DNA of 64,000 nt from Oerskovia turbata (lineage in GTDB: Bacteria; Actinomycetota; Actinomycetes; Actinomycetales; Cellulomonadaceae). Positions within the stretch are counted from its first letter, which is position 1. Each line of letters starts with the position of its first letter. A program made the position numbers and the translations under genes. The stretch covers positions 1 through 64,000 of the forward strand of contig NZ_JOFV01000008.1 in assembly GCF_000718325.1 (NCBI RefSeq), given 5' to 3'. Of the stretch, positions 40,675-50,626 are shown piece by piece. The notes beneath the pieces are model-generated. The model ran no database searches and had not been told where the DNA came from. It saw only the letters and a program-made list of their open reading frames with translations.

Positions 40675-40768
40675 TCCGTTCTCACGCCACGCGCCCCGCG
40701 GAACGCCCGTCGTCGCCCCAGCGCGTCGTCCTGTCCGCATGCTGACACGAATGCCCCTCGGATGCTGA

Positions 40769-40774
40769 CAGAAT
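40769..40774 (+). promoter_or_regulatory. Possible -10 box of the LpdA-type gene
   Basis: CAGAAT ends seven bases before GTG 40782. If used, the ATG at 40773 lies inside the promoter and is not the start. Confidence 0.4.
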
Positions 40775-40781
40775 GGCACCT

Positions 40782-42221
40782 GTGACGAACGAGAACCCCG
40801 ACCTGCAGGCCAGCCGCATCGTGATCCTGGGCGGTGGACCCGGAGGCTACGAGGCGGCTCTCGTCGCCCGTCGGCTCGGCGCCGACGTGACCGTCGTCGA
40901 ACGCCAGGGGCTCGGCGGAGCCGCCGTCCTCACCGACGTGGTGCCGTCCAAGACCCTCATCGCGACGGCCGACTGGATGACCATCGCCGACCGCGCCGCC
41001 GACCTCGGCATCCGCCTGCCCGTCGACACGGCCAAGGCCGCGCACCCCGCGATGCGCCGTCACATGGTCGACCTCGACGCCGTCAACACCCGTGTCATGG
41101 CGCTCGCGGCCGCGCAGTCCGCCGACATCCACGCACGTCTCGAGCGCGAGGGCGTGCGCGTCCTGATCGGCGAGGGACGCCTCGACGGCCCGTCGCGCGT
41201 GCACGTCACGCTCCAGGAGGACGCGGCCGAGGTCACGGTCGACGCCGACGTGATCCTCCTCGCGCTCGGTGCGACGCCCCGCGTCCTGCCGACCGCGATC
41301 CCCGATGGCGAGCGCATCCTCACCTGGACCCAGCTCTACAACCTCAAGGAGCTCCCCGAGCGCCTGATCGTCGTGGGCTCGGGCGTCACGGGAGCCGAGT
41401 TCGCGGGGGCCTACAACGCGCTGGGCTCGGACGTCGTGCTCGTCTCGAGCCGCGACCGCGTGCTGCCCGGCGAGGACGCCGACGCCGCCGAGCTCATCGA
41501 GGGGGTCTTCCGCTCGCGCGGCATGACGGTCATGTCCCGCACGCGCGCCGAGGCGGCCGTGCGCACCGACGAGGGCGTCGAGGTCACGCTCGCCGACGGG
41601 CGTGTGGTCAAGGGCTCGCACGTGCTGCTGGCCGTCGGGTCCATCCCCTCGACCGCGGGCATCGGCCTCGAGGAGGCCGGTGTGCGCCTGACGGCGAGCG
41701 GTCACGTGCAGGTCGACAAGGTCTCGCGCACCTCGGTGCGCGGCATCTACGCGGCCGGCGACTGCACGGGCATCCTGCCGCTCGCCTCGGTCGCGGCGAT
41801 GCAGGGCCGCGTGGCCATGTCGCACGCCCTGGGCGACGCCGTGAGCCCCATCAAGCTGCGCACGGTCGCCGCGAACATCTTCACGGCCCCCGAGATCGCG
41901 ACCGTCGGGTACAGCGAGGAGAAGCTCAAGGAGCAGGGCTCCAAGTACGTGACCACGACGCTCCCGCTGGCCCGCAACCCGCGCGCCAAGATGCTCGGCA
42001 TGCGCGACGGGTTCGTGAAGCTGTTCGCGCACCCCGAGGCGAGCGTCGTCCTGGGCGGTGTCGTCGTGGCCCCGCGCGCGAGCGAGCTCATCTTCCCCAT
42101 CACGCTCGCGGTCGCGCACCGCCTCACGGTCGACGACGTCGCGGAGGCCTTCACGGTCTACCCGTCGCTGTCCGGGTCGATCGCCGAGGTCGCGCGCATG
42201 CTCCACCACCGCGAGGACTGA
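40782..42221 (+). CDS. lpdA: NAD(P)H-quinone reductase of the LpdA (Rv3303c) type
   Basis: 479 residues, pyridine-nucleotide disulfide oxidoreductase fold: FAD motif IVILGGGPGGYEAALVARRLG, NAD motif LIVVGSGVTGAEFAGAYNALG, second FAD motif RGIYAAGDCTGILPLA, and the dimerisation domain. Where lipoamide dehydrogenase has the redox pair GGTCLNVGCIPSK, this protein has GGAAVLTDVVPSK, so both cysteines are missing. It cannot act on disulfides and is more likely a quinone reductase, like mycobacterial LpdA. GTG 40782 is chosen for the promoter spacing; ATG 40773 is the alternative. Converges with the 42241 gene. Confidence 0.88.
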   Translation: MTNENPDLQASRIVILGGGPGGYEAALVARRLGADVTVVERQGLGGAAVLTDVVPSKTLIATADWMTIADRAADLGIRLPVDTAKAAHPAMRRHMVDLDAVNTRVMALAAAQSADIHARLEREGVRVLIGEGRLDGPSRVHVTLQEDAAEVTVDADVILLALGATPRVLPTAIPDGERILTWTQLYNLKELPERLIVVGSGVTGAEFAGAYNALGSDVVLVSSRDRVLPGEDADAAELIEGVFRSRGMTVMSRTRAEAAVRTDEGVEVTLADGRVVKGSHVLLAVGSIPSTAGIGLEEAGVRLTASGHVQVDKVSRTSVRGIYAAGDCTGILPLASVAAMQGRVAMSHALGDAVSPIKLRTVAANIFTAPEIATVGYSEEKLKEQGSKYVTTTLPLARNPRAKMLGMRDGFVKLFAHPEASVVLGGVVVAPRASELIFPITLAVAHRLTVDDVAEAFTVYPSLSGSIAEVARMLHHRED

Positions 42222-42240
42222 GGCGCAGGCGGGCCCGCGC

Positions 42241-45057
42241 CTACCCGGCCGGTGCGGGCTCCTGCTCCTGCGCGGGGCGCACCACGGTCACGAGCGGACG
42301 GTGGTCGGACGAGACGTCGTCCAGGACCCGGAAGCGCTCGAAGCCGAGGCCCGCGCCGAACATCCAGTCGATGCGGTGGCGTGGTGCGTCCGCGGGGGAC
42401 GTGAGGTCGTCCGCGTCCCCCGCCTGGTCCTGCCCGCTCACGAGCCCCTGGGACTCGACGAGGGTGATCTCGTCCCAGTCGGGCTCGGCGTTGAAGTCAC
42501 CCGCGAGCAGGTAGGTCCCCTCGACCGGCTCGGCCGTGAAGAGCGTGTCGAGCTGGTCGAGACGGGTCGGGGTGTTCTCGCGGCGGTGCTGCAGGTGCAC
42601 GGAGGTGACGCGCAGCCCGTCGGCCCAGGCGGCGCGCAGGTCGGCCCCGTCCGCAGGCGTGACGGTCGCGGAGATCGCGGACCGGTGCTGCGGGCCCGCT
42701 CCGAAGGGCAGCGACGTCCGCGACACGTCGGAGACCGTGACGGTGTCCGGGTCCCAGAGGATCGCGTTCCCGAACTGGCGGTCGGCCGCCCCGACGAACG
42801 CGACCTCCATGTCGGTGGCGCGTGCGAGGTAGCTCGCCATGTCGATGCCACCGCCCAGCACCCAGCCGCGCGAGACCTCCTGGAGCGTCACGACCTGGGC
42901 GCCCGCGTCGCGGATCGTCGCGGCGACGTCGTCGAGCTCGACCGACGGCGTCGCGCTGACCCCGTAGTGCAGGTTCCAGTCGAGGACGACGAGGCCCTGC
43001 TCGTCGGCGGTCGCCGCACCGCTCGCCGTCCGGTCCCCGGCCGGCAGGTCGACGAGCTGCACTGCGGCGCCGCCTGCAGCCAGGGCGGCGACCGCGGCCA
43101 CGACGGGCAGCGCGACGCGCACGCTCGGCGGGGCGACGCGGGCGGCTGCCGCGGTGCCCGCGGCGGCCTGCGGCAGGGGGCGGGTGCGACGCAGTCCCGC
43201 GACCCCGATCACGAGGGCGACCAGGACCGGCACGGACGCGTTGGGCACGGGCAGGGGCACGTCGTAGTCGAGCTGGTAGACCAGGAGCGGCAGGATGAGC
43301 CCCAGTCCGACGGCGGTGCTCGCCCCGGCCAGGCGCAGCCAGCCGATCTCACGGGCAGGCCGGGTCAGGGCGTGCACGACGGCGTCGGTCGAGGCGACGG
43401 CGAGGCCGACGACGCAGACGAGGAGGGCCCAGGCGAGGAGGTCGTCGAGCACCTCGGTCCGGCCGGGCACCACGAAGACGACCAGGGCGAGAGCGACGAG
43501 CGCCACGAGGTCGGCCCACCGACCCAGGACCGACAGGACGACGTTGCCCCCGGGACGGCTCGACCGTGCGGTGCCCCGGACGGTCGTGAGCCCGACCATC
43601 AGGGCCATGAACGCGACGGCTCCCGCCGCGGCGGTCAACGGGAGGCCCGTCTGCGACGCGATGAAGGCCGGGTTGCCGAAGACCATGACGCCCAGCGCGA
43701 GGTACGGGCCGAGCACCCAGAGCCCGCGGGCGCCGGGGGCGGCGGGGTCACCGCGCAGCAGCCAGGCCGAGACCGCGGCCAGCCCGCCGAGCACGAGCGG
43801 AGCCACCCAGGAGAGCAGGCCGGTGCGCCAGTACGCGTCCCACGTCCCGTGGAGCAGGCTCACGCCCGCGGCACCCAGGACACCCAGGGAGATGCCGAGC
43901 GCGACCATGCGCCCGTTCGCGAGAGGCGTCCAGGTGTCTCCTACCCGCTCAGGGGAGTCGTCAGCGGGTGACGGCCGGACACCGCTCACGAACGCGACCA
44001 CGATGACGAGCGTGGCCACCGCGAGCGCGGCACCCCCGAGCCCCAGCCCGTAGCGGGCCGACCCGAGCGCGCCGTCCGAGCCGGCGGCGATCCCGAGGCC
44101 CTGCAGACCGAGTCGCCACGCGACGAGGGCGAGCACCGCACCGAGCGTGACCCGCCCCGAGATCGGCAGCCGCGCGGCGATGATGGTCACGGCCAGCGCG
44201 GGAGCCGCGTACGTGATCAGGGCCGTGCCGGCGGCGACGGTCACGCTCGCGGCGAAGGCACGGTCGAGCAGGGGTCCGCTCGCCCGGATCATCTCGACTG
44301 CGAGCGCCGTGACGACGGTCAGCAGGAGCAGGCGGGCGGCGTTGCCGCGGCCGAGCCGTGTCACGTGCCGGGCCGCGTGGGAGAGCTGTCGACGGGTCGG
44401 GAACGGGGTCGACGAACCGGACGAGTCCCGGGGGTCGACGACCAGGGTGTCGGCAGCGTCGGCAGTGTCGGAGCCGTCGCGGCCGAGGTGATCCTCGGCA
44501 GCGTCGGTGGTGTCGGCAGCGTCGGCAGTGGCCGGCTCGACCGTGGTGGGTGCGCCGGGTGCGCCGGGTGCGCCGGGCGCCTGGGAGAGGTGCGGGGCGA
44601 AGCGGGCTGCGCGCTCGCGCCATGCCGTCGGTGCCGTCGGTGCCGTCGGTGCCGGCGGGGTCTCGGCCGAGACCGCGACGCGCTCCCAGGCGGAGGCGCC
44701 GAAGGTGGTCGGTCCCGATGCTGCGGCCGACGTGTCGCGGGCCGCGGTCGTGGAGGGTCCTGCTGCCGGGTCCCCGACCGGTGCCACCGGTGCGGGCGAG
44801 GGGTGCGGCGCCGTCGGGCCGCCTGCCGTGGTGGGCAGGGCGGAGGTCCGGGGGCGTGCGGTCGGCAGCGCGCCGGTGGCGGGGGACGAGTGCCACGCGG
44901 TGTCCGCCTGGCGCTCCAGGGCGGCCTGCTCGGCGGCACGTCGCTCGGCGCGGGTCATCGGCCGTGCGGGAGCGGGGTCCGGTCCGGGAGGAGGTGGGCC
45001 TGCCGGGGTGCGCCGGTCGCCCGGGGCGTGGCTGCTCGTGCGGTGCTCGTCGGTCAC
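42241..45057 (-). CDS. Large membrane protein with endonuclease/exonuclease/phosphatase domain
   Basis: 938 residues. Residues 1-about 235 are a disordered cytoplasmic region rich in P, T, A and D with short repeats (APTAPTAPTA, APGAPGAPGAPT). About ten to twelve membrane helices follow (LLLLTVVTALAVEMIRA, then AGTALITYAAPALAVTIIAA and others). From about residue 685 there is an EEP domain outside the membrane: LDWNLHYGV, VVTLQEVSRG, LLAGDFNAEPDWDE and SSDHRPLVTV contain the metal-binding and catalytic N, E, D, N and H. EEP enzymes cleave phosphodiesters in nucleic acids, phosphoinositides or sphingolipids. Substrate unknown; an extracellular phosphodiester is likely. Leaderless GTG start. 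Confidence 0.8.
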   Translation of the reverse strand: MTDEHRTSSHAPGDRRTPAGPPPPGPDPAPARPMTRAERRAAEQAALERQADTAWHSSPATGALPTARPRTSALPTTAGGPTAPHPSPAPVAPVGDPAAGPSTTAARDTSAAASGPTTFGASAWERVAVSAETPPAPTAPTAPTAWRERAARFAPHLSQAPGAPGAPGAPTTVEPATADAADTTDAAEDHLGRDGSDTADAADTLVVDPRDSSGSSTPFPTRRQLSHAARHVTRLGRGNAARLLLLTVVTALAVEMIRASGPLLDRAFAASVTVAAGTALITYAAPALAVTIIAARLPISGRVTLGAVLALVAWRLGLQGLGIAAGSDGALGSARYGLGLGGAALAVATLVIVVAFVSGVRPSPADDSPERVGDTWTPLANGRMVALGISLGVLGAAGVSLLHGTWDAYWRTGLLSWVAPLVLGGLAAVSAWLLRGDPAAPGARGLWVLGPYLALGVMVFGNPAFIASQTGLPLTAAAGAVAFMALMVGLTTVRGTARSSRPGGNVVLSVLGRWADLVALVALALVVFVVPGRTEVLDDLLAWALLVCVVGLAVASTDAVVHALTRPAREIGWLRLAGASTAVGLGLILPLLVYQLDYDVPLPVPNASVPVLVALVIGVAGLRRTRPLPQAAAGTAAAARVAPPSVRVALPVVAAVAALAAGGAAVQLVDLPAGDRTASGAATADEQGLVVLDWNLHYGVSATPSVELDDVAATIRDAGAQVVTLQEVSRGWVLGGGIDMASYLARATDMEVAFVGAADRQFGNAILWDPDTVTVSDVSRTSLPFGAGPQHRSAISATVTPADGADLRAAWADGLRVTSVHLQHRRENTPTRLDQLDTLFTAEPVEGTYLLAGDFNAEPDWDEITLVESQGLVSGQDQAGDADDLTSPADAPRHRIDWMFGAGLGFERFRVLDDVSSDHRPLVTVVRPAQEQEPAPAG
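44551..44577 (+). repeat. Three tandem copies of a 9-base unit in the 42241 gene
   Basis: TGCGCCGGG occurs three times at 44551-44577 and encodes the G-A-P repeat of the disordered N-terminal linker (minus strand). Confidence 0.85.
44623..44649 (+). repeat. Second 9-base tandem array in the 42241 gene
   Basis: TGCCGTCGG occurs three times and encodes the P-T-A repeat. Nearby, 44445-44530 holds imperfect GTCGGCAG repeats encoding A-D/T-D stretches. Lengths divisible by three keep the frame. Confidence 0.8.
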
Positions 45058-45063
45058 GGCCCG

Positions 45064-45069
45064 ACCGTA
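45064..45069 (-). promoter_or_regulatory. -10 box of leaderless 42241 gene
   Basis: TACGGT on the minus strand ends six bases before the GTG start at 45057. Confidence 0.55.
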
Positions 45070-45151
45070 CCCGGGCCCGGTGGCGCGACGACAGCGGCAC
45101 GCACGGTGGGCGGGCGCTCGACCTCGCTTCACCCCTGCAAGCTCCGGTCGG

Positions 45152-45167
45152 TGTGATCGACATCACA
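45152..45167 (+). promoter_or_regulatory. CRP/GlxR-type operator of pyrimidine catabolism operon
   Basis: TGTGATCGACATCACA matches TGTGA-N6-TCACA at all ten positions. It lies 88 bases before mmsA and about 83 bases from the divergent -10 box. The 197-base gap 45058-45254 also contains a 13-base palindrome at 45189-45201 and a GAGGGAGG ribosome binding site for mmsA. Confidence 0.75.
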
Positions 45168-45188
45168 TGACGGGCGTCCTCGTGCCAC

Positions 45189-45201
45189 ACTGAGACTCAG
45201 T
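45189..45201 (+). promoter_or_regulatory. Palindrome ACTGAG-A-CTCAGT upstream of mmsA
   Basis: A perfect 6+1+6 palindrome, 22 bases downstream of the CRP-type site and 53 bases before the mmsA ATG. A position near the expected promoter suggests an operator for a pathway-specific regulator, but none is encoded next to the operon. Confidence 0.45.
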
Positions 45202-45254
45202 CGTCGACGACCCCGGCCGCCGCCCCGCGTGCCGCGCCCGGGAGGGAGGCCAGC

Positions 45255-46793
45255 ATGACGAGCAGCACCCCCGAGCGGACCCCACGGGTGATCGGACACG
45301 TCGTCGGTGGTCGCCGCGTGGAGGAGGCGCAACGCTACGGAGCCGTCCACGACCCGGCCACCGGACGGGTCACGGGCCGAGTGGCCCTCGCCTCCGCGGC
45401 CGACGTGGACGCGGCCGTCGCGGCGGCGCTCGCGGCCTTCCCGGGATGGTCCCGGACGGGCCTGTCGCGGCGCGTCGAGATCCTCTTCGCGTTCCACGAG
45501 CTGCTGCGCGGGCACCGGGACGAGATCGCCCGTCTCGTCTCGGCCGAGCACGGCAAGGTCGTGTCCGACGCCGAGGGGGAGGTCGCGCGGGCCCTCGAGA
45601 ACGTCGAGTTCGCGACCGGGATCCCGCACCTGCTCAAGGGGGGCTTCAGCCAGCAGGTCTCGACCGGGGTGGACGTCCACGAGGTCAAGCAGCCGCTGGG
45701 CGTCATGGTCGGCATCACGCCCTTCAACTTCCCGGCCATGGTGCCGCTGTGGATGATCCCGACGGCGATCGCGTGCGGCAACACGTTCGTCCTCAAGCCG
45801 AGCGAGCGCGACCCGTCGGCGTCGTTGCTGGTCGCCCGGCTCCTGGCCGAGGCCGGGCTGCCCGACGGCGTCGTCAACGTGGTGCAGGGCGACCGGGTCG
45901 CGGTCGACCGGCTCCTGGAGCACCCCGACGTCGCCGCGATCAGCTTCGTCGGCTCGACCCCCGTCGCCCGTCATGTCTACGAGACGGGCACGCGCCACGG
46001 CAAGCGGGTCCAGGCGCTGGGCGGGGCGAAGAACCATCTGGTCGTCCTGCCCGACGCCGAGCTCGACGCCGCGGCGGACGCGGCGGTCTCGGCGGGGTAC
46101 GGGTCCGCGGGGGAGCGGTGCATGGCGATCTCGGTCGTGGTCGCGGTGGGCGACGTCGCCGACGCCCTCGTCGAGGCGATCCGCACCCGCGTGGCGGGGC
46201 TCGTCGTCGGGCCGGGGAACGACCCCGCCTCCCAGATGGGGCCGCTCATCACGGCCGAGCACCGCGACCGGGTCGCGGCGCGCGTGGGCAGCGCCGTCGA
46301 CGAGGGAGCGGTCCTGGTCCTGGACGGGCGCGACGGGCCGCCCGTCGGGCCAGGGGCGGACGGGCAGGACACGAGCGGCGGGTTCTTCCTGCGACCGAGC
46401 CTCGTGGACCACGTGCGGCCCGAGCACACGGTGTACCGCGAGGAGATCTTCGGGCCCGTGCTCTCGGTCGTGCGGGTCGAGACGTTCGACGACGCCCTGC
46501 GGCTCGTCGACGAGAACCCGTACGGCAACGGCGCCGCGATCTTCACGCGCGACGGGGGAGCGGCCCGACGCTTCGAGGTCGAGGTGCAGGCAGGCATGGT
46601 CGGCGTCAACGTCCCCATCCCGGTGCCCGTCGGCTACTACTCGTTCGGCGGGTGGAAGGGGTCGCTGTTCGGGGACTCGCACATGTACGGCCCCGAGGGC
46701 ATCCACTTCGCGACCCGGACCAAGGTCGTGACGTCGCGGTGGCCGGACCCCGCGACCAGCAGCATCGACCTGGGGTTCCCCCGGACCCGGTGA
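45255..46793 (+). CDS. mmsA: CoA-acylating (methyl)malonate-semialdehyde dehydrogenase
   Basis: 512 residues, ALDH superfamily, MMSDH branch. ITPFNFPAMVPLWMIPTAIA is the branch's signature, and catalytic C289 lies in SAGERCMAISV. LLKPSERDPSAS-like FVLKPSERDP binds cofactor. It should oxidise malonate semialdehyde (from beta-alanine) or methylmalonate semialdehyde to acetyl- or propionyl-CoA. First gene of a five-gene operon whose other members degrade dihydropyrimidines to beta-alanine, so malonate semialdehyde is the expected substrate. GAGGGAGG ribosome binding site. Confidence 0.9.
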   Translation: MTSSTPERTPRVIGHVVGGRRVEEAQRYGAVHDPATGRVTGRVALASAADVDAAVAAALAAFPGWSRTGLSRRVEILFAFHELLRGHRDEIARLVSAEHGKVVSDAEGEVARALENVEFATGIPHLLKGGFSQQVSTGVDVHEVKQPLGVMVGITPFNFPAMVPLWMIPTAIACGNTFVLKPSERDPSASLLVARLLAEAGLPDGVVNVVQGDRVAVDRLLEHPDVAAISFVGSTPVARHVYETGTRHGKRVQALGGAKNHLVVLPDAELDAAADAAVSAGYGSAGERCMAISVVVAVGDVADALVEAIRTRVAGLVVGPGNDPASQMGPLITAEHRDRVAARVGSAVDEGAVLVLDGRDGPPVGPGADGQDTSGGFFLRPSLVDHVRPEHTVYREEIFGPVLSVVRVETFDDALRLVDENPYGNGAAIFTRDGGAARRFEVEVQAGMVGVNVPIPVPVGYYSFGGWKGSLFGDSHMYGPEGIHFATRTKVVTSRWPDPATSSIDLGFPRTR

Positions 46794-46832
46794 CGAGGCG
46801 GACGAGCCGACGGACGAAGGGACGGCGATCCG

Positions 46833-48320
46833 ATGACGGACGCAGTGCAGGGCACGGCCCGGGCCGGGCGCGACGACGCCCACGTCTTCTACTCGTGGTC
46901 GGCGCAGGAGCTGATCCGGCCCGTGACGATCGCGGGCGGGCAGGGCGCCTGGTTCTGGGACGAGAAGGGCACGCGCTACCTGGACTTCGCCTCGCAGCTC
47001 ATCAACCTCAACCTGGGGCACCAGCACCCCGCGCTCGTGGGCGCGATCCAGGCGCAGGCCGGACGCCTCGCGACCGTGGCGCCGTCGTTCGCGAACCCGG
47101 TGCGCAGCGAGCTTGCGCGCCTGATCGTCGAGCGCGCGCCCGGCGGAGCCGACGGCGGGCTGAACCGTGTGTTCTTCACCAACGGGGGCGCCGACGCCGT
47201 GGAGAACGCCGTGCGGCTCGCCCGGCGCCACACGGGCCGGCAGAAGGTCCTGGCCGCCTACCGGTCCTACCACGGCAACACGGGCACGGCCGTGACGGCC
47301 ACGGGCGACCCGCGGCGCTGGCCCAACGAGGTGGACCCGGGCGTGCGGCACTTCTTCGGGCCCTACACCTACCGGTCGTCGTTCGGGGCCAGGACCGACG
47401 CCGACGAGTGCGTCGCGGCGCTGCGCCACCTGCGCGAGGTCGTCGAGCTCGAAGGGCCCGCGACGATCGCCGCGATCCTGCTCGAGACCGTGGTCGGGAC
47501 CAACGGCGTGCTCGTGCCCCCCGACGGCTACCTCGCAGGGGTGCGCGAGCTGTGCGACGAGCACGGCATCCTGTACGTCGCGGACGAGGTCATGGTCGGC
47601 TTCGGTCGCGTCGGCGAGTGGTTCGCCGTCGACCACTGGGGCGTCGTGCCGGACCTCGTGGTCTTCGCCAAGGGCGTCAACTCGGGATACGTCCCGCTCG
47701 GCGGGGTGATCGTGTCCGAGCGTGTCGCCGCGAGCTTCGACCGCACCCCGTTCCCCGGCGGGCTCACCTACTCGGGTCACCCGCTCGCGTGCGCGCCCGG
47801 CGTCGCGAGCATCCACGTGCTCGAGGAGCAGGGCATCCTCGACCGGGTCCGGTCGCTGGGCGAGCGGGTCCTCGGCGAACGACTGCGCGACATGGCCGCC
47901 CGGCACCCCAGCGTGGGCGAGGTCCGCGGGCTCGGTTTCCTCTGGGCGATCGAGCTCGTCCGCGACCCCCTCACGCGCGAACGCCTCGTGCCGTTCCAGG
48001 GCACGCCCGAGCAGAACGCCCCCATGGCCGAGGTCGTCGCGGCGGTCACCGCGGGCGGCGTCTGGCCCTTCCCGCAGGTCAACCGGCTGCACCTCGCCCC
48101 GCCGCTCGTCACGTCGGTCGAGGACCTCGAGCACGGCCTCGACGTCGTCGACGCGGCCCTCGACGTCGCCGACCGGTACGTCGTCGAGCCCGCTCCTCAC
48201 GGGCGAGGCGCAGCACCGGGGCCGCCGTCGGGACCCTCGGCGCCGTCGGTGCACCCGCCGTCGGCCGAGCACAACGGCCACCGCCCCCGTCCCACCGCAC
48301 CACCCGAGGAGACCCCATGA
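46833..48320 (+). CDS. Class III omega-aminotransferase (beta-alanine transaminase candidate)
   Basis: 495 residues, PLP-dependent. FFTNGGADAVENAVRLAR, YRSYHGNTGTA, LYVADEVMVGFGRVG and VVFAKGVNSGYVPLGG with the PLP lysine are visible. Its place between malonate-semialdehyde dehydrogenase and beta-ureidopropionase argues for beta-alanine to malonate semialdehyde, though relatives act on taurine or other omega-amino acids. The last 40 residues are a P/G/S/H-rich tail that is not part of the fold. Ends in ATGA overlap with the nitrilase-family gene. Confidence 0.88.
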   Translation: MTDAVQGTARAGRDDAHVFYSWSAQELIRPVTIAGGQGAWFWDEKGTRYLDFASQLINLNLGHQHPALVGAIQAQAGRLATVAPSFANPVRSELARLIVERAPGGADGGLNRVFFTNGGADAVENAVRLARRHTGRQKVLAAYRSYHGNTGTAVTATGDPRRWPNEVDPGVRHFFGPYTYRSSFGARTDADECVAALRHLREVVELEGPATIAAILLETVVGTNGVLVPPDGYLAGVRELCDEHGILYVADEVMVGFGRVGEWFAVDHWGVVPDLVVFAKGVNSGYVPLGGVIVSERVAASFDRTPFPGGLTYSGHPLACAPGVASIHVLEEQGILDRVRSLGERVLGERLRDMAARHPSVGEVRGLGFLWAIELVRDPLTRERLVPFQGTPEQNAPMAEVVAAVTAGGVWPFPQVNRLHLAPPLVTSVEDLEHGLDVVDAALDVADRYVVEPAPHGRGAAPGPPSGPSAPSVHPPSAEHNGHRPRPTAPPEETP

Positions 48321-49150
48321 TCGTGCGCGCCGCCCTCACCCAGGTCCGCTGGACCGGCGACCAGGAGTCCATGGTCGCGGCCCACGAGCGGTACACCCGC
48401 CAGGCCGCCGACCAGGGGGCCCGGGTCATCTGCTTCCAGGAGGTGTTCAACGCGCCCTACTTCCCCCAGGTCGAGGACGCCGCGTTCTACTCCTACGCCG
48501 AGTCCGTCCCGGGACCGACGACCGAGCGCTTCGCGGCCCTCGCCCGGGAGCTGGGCATCGTGGTCGTGCTGCCCGTGTACGAGCTCGAGCAGCCCGGGAT
48601 CCTCTACAACACCGCGGCCGTGATCGACGCCGACGGCAGCTACCTCGGCAAGTACCGCAAGACCCACATCCCGCACCTGCCCGGGTTCTGGGAGAAGTTC
48701 TACTTCCGCCCCGGCAACCTGGGCTACCCGGTCTTCGACACCGCGGTCGGGCGCATCGGGGTCTACATCTGCTACGACCGGCACTTCCCCGAGGGGTGGC
48801 GGGCCCTGGGTCTCGCCGGAGCGACCATCGTCTTCAACCCGAGCGCCACGAGCCGCGGCCTGTCCAACTACCTGTGGCGGCTCGAGCAGCCCGCAGCGGC
48901 CGTGGCCAACGAGTACTACGTCGGTGCCATCAACCGGGTCGGGTTCGAGGAGCTGGGCTCGAACGACTTCTACGGCACGAGCTACTTCGTGAACCCCGAG
49001 GGTGCGTTCGTCGGCGAGACGGCCGACGCCTACGAGGAGGAGCTCGTGGTGCGCGACCTCGACCTCGACCTGCTGACCGAGGTCCGCACCCGGTGGCAGT
49101 TCTACCGCGACCGCCGACCTGACGCGTACGGCCCGCTGACCGCGCCCTGA
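48317..49150 (+). CDS. Beta-ureidopropionase-like nitrilase family amidohydrolase
   Basis: 277 residues with the complete carbon-nitrogen hydrolase triad E42 (ICFQEVF), K115 (GKYRKTHIPH) and C152 (YICYDRHFPEG). WEKFYFRPGNLGYPVF is typical of N-carbamoyl-beta-alanine hydrolases. It should release beta-alanine, CO2 and ammonia from N-carbamoyl-beta-alanine made by the dihydropyrimidinase downstream. ATG overlaps the aminotransferase stop. Confidence 0.88.
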   Translation: MIVRAALTQVRWTGDQESMVAAHERYTRQAADQGARVICFQEVFNAPYFPQVEDAAFYSYAESVPGPTTERFAALARELGIVVVLPVYELEQPGILYNTAAVIDADGSYLGKYRKTHIPHLPGFWEKFYFRPGNLGYPVFDTAVGRIGVYICYDRHFPEGWRALGLAGATIVFNPSATSRGLSNYLWRLEQPAAAVANEYYVGAINRVGFEELGSNDFYGTSYFVNPEGAFVGETADAYEEELVVRDLDLDLLTEVRTRWQFYRDRRPDAYGPLTAP

Positions 49151-49177
49151 GACCGACGAGACGAGAGGACGCACACC

Positions 49178-50614
<1,437 letters not shown>

Positions 50615-50626
50615 AGGGGACCGGCC

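Noticed and set aside
40773..40781. ATG 40773 as start of the LpdA-type gene
   Set aside because: It overlaps the probable -10 box and has no ribosome binding site; GTG 40782 fits better, though not proven.
45129..48281. Open frame of over 1000 codons on the minus strand opposite the pyrimidine operon
   Set aside because: Composition is R/V/D/H-rich without motifs, and it lies opposite three well-identified enzymes. It is a by-product of high GC third positions.
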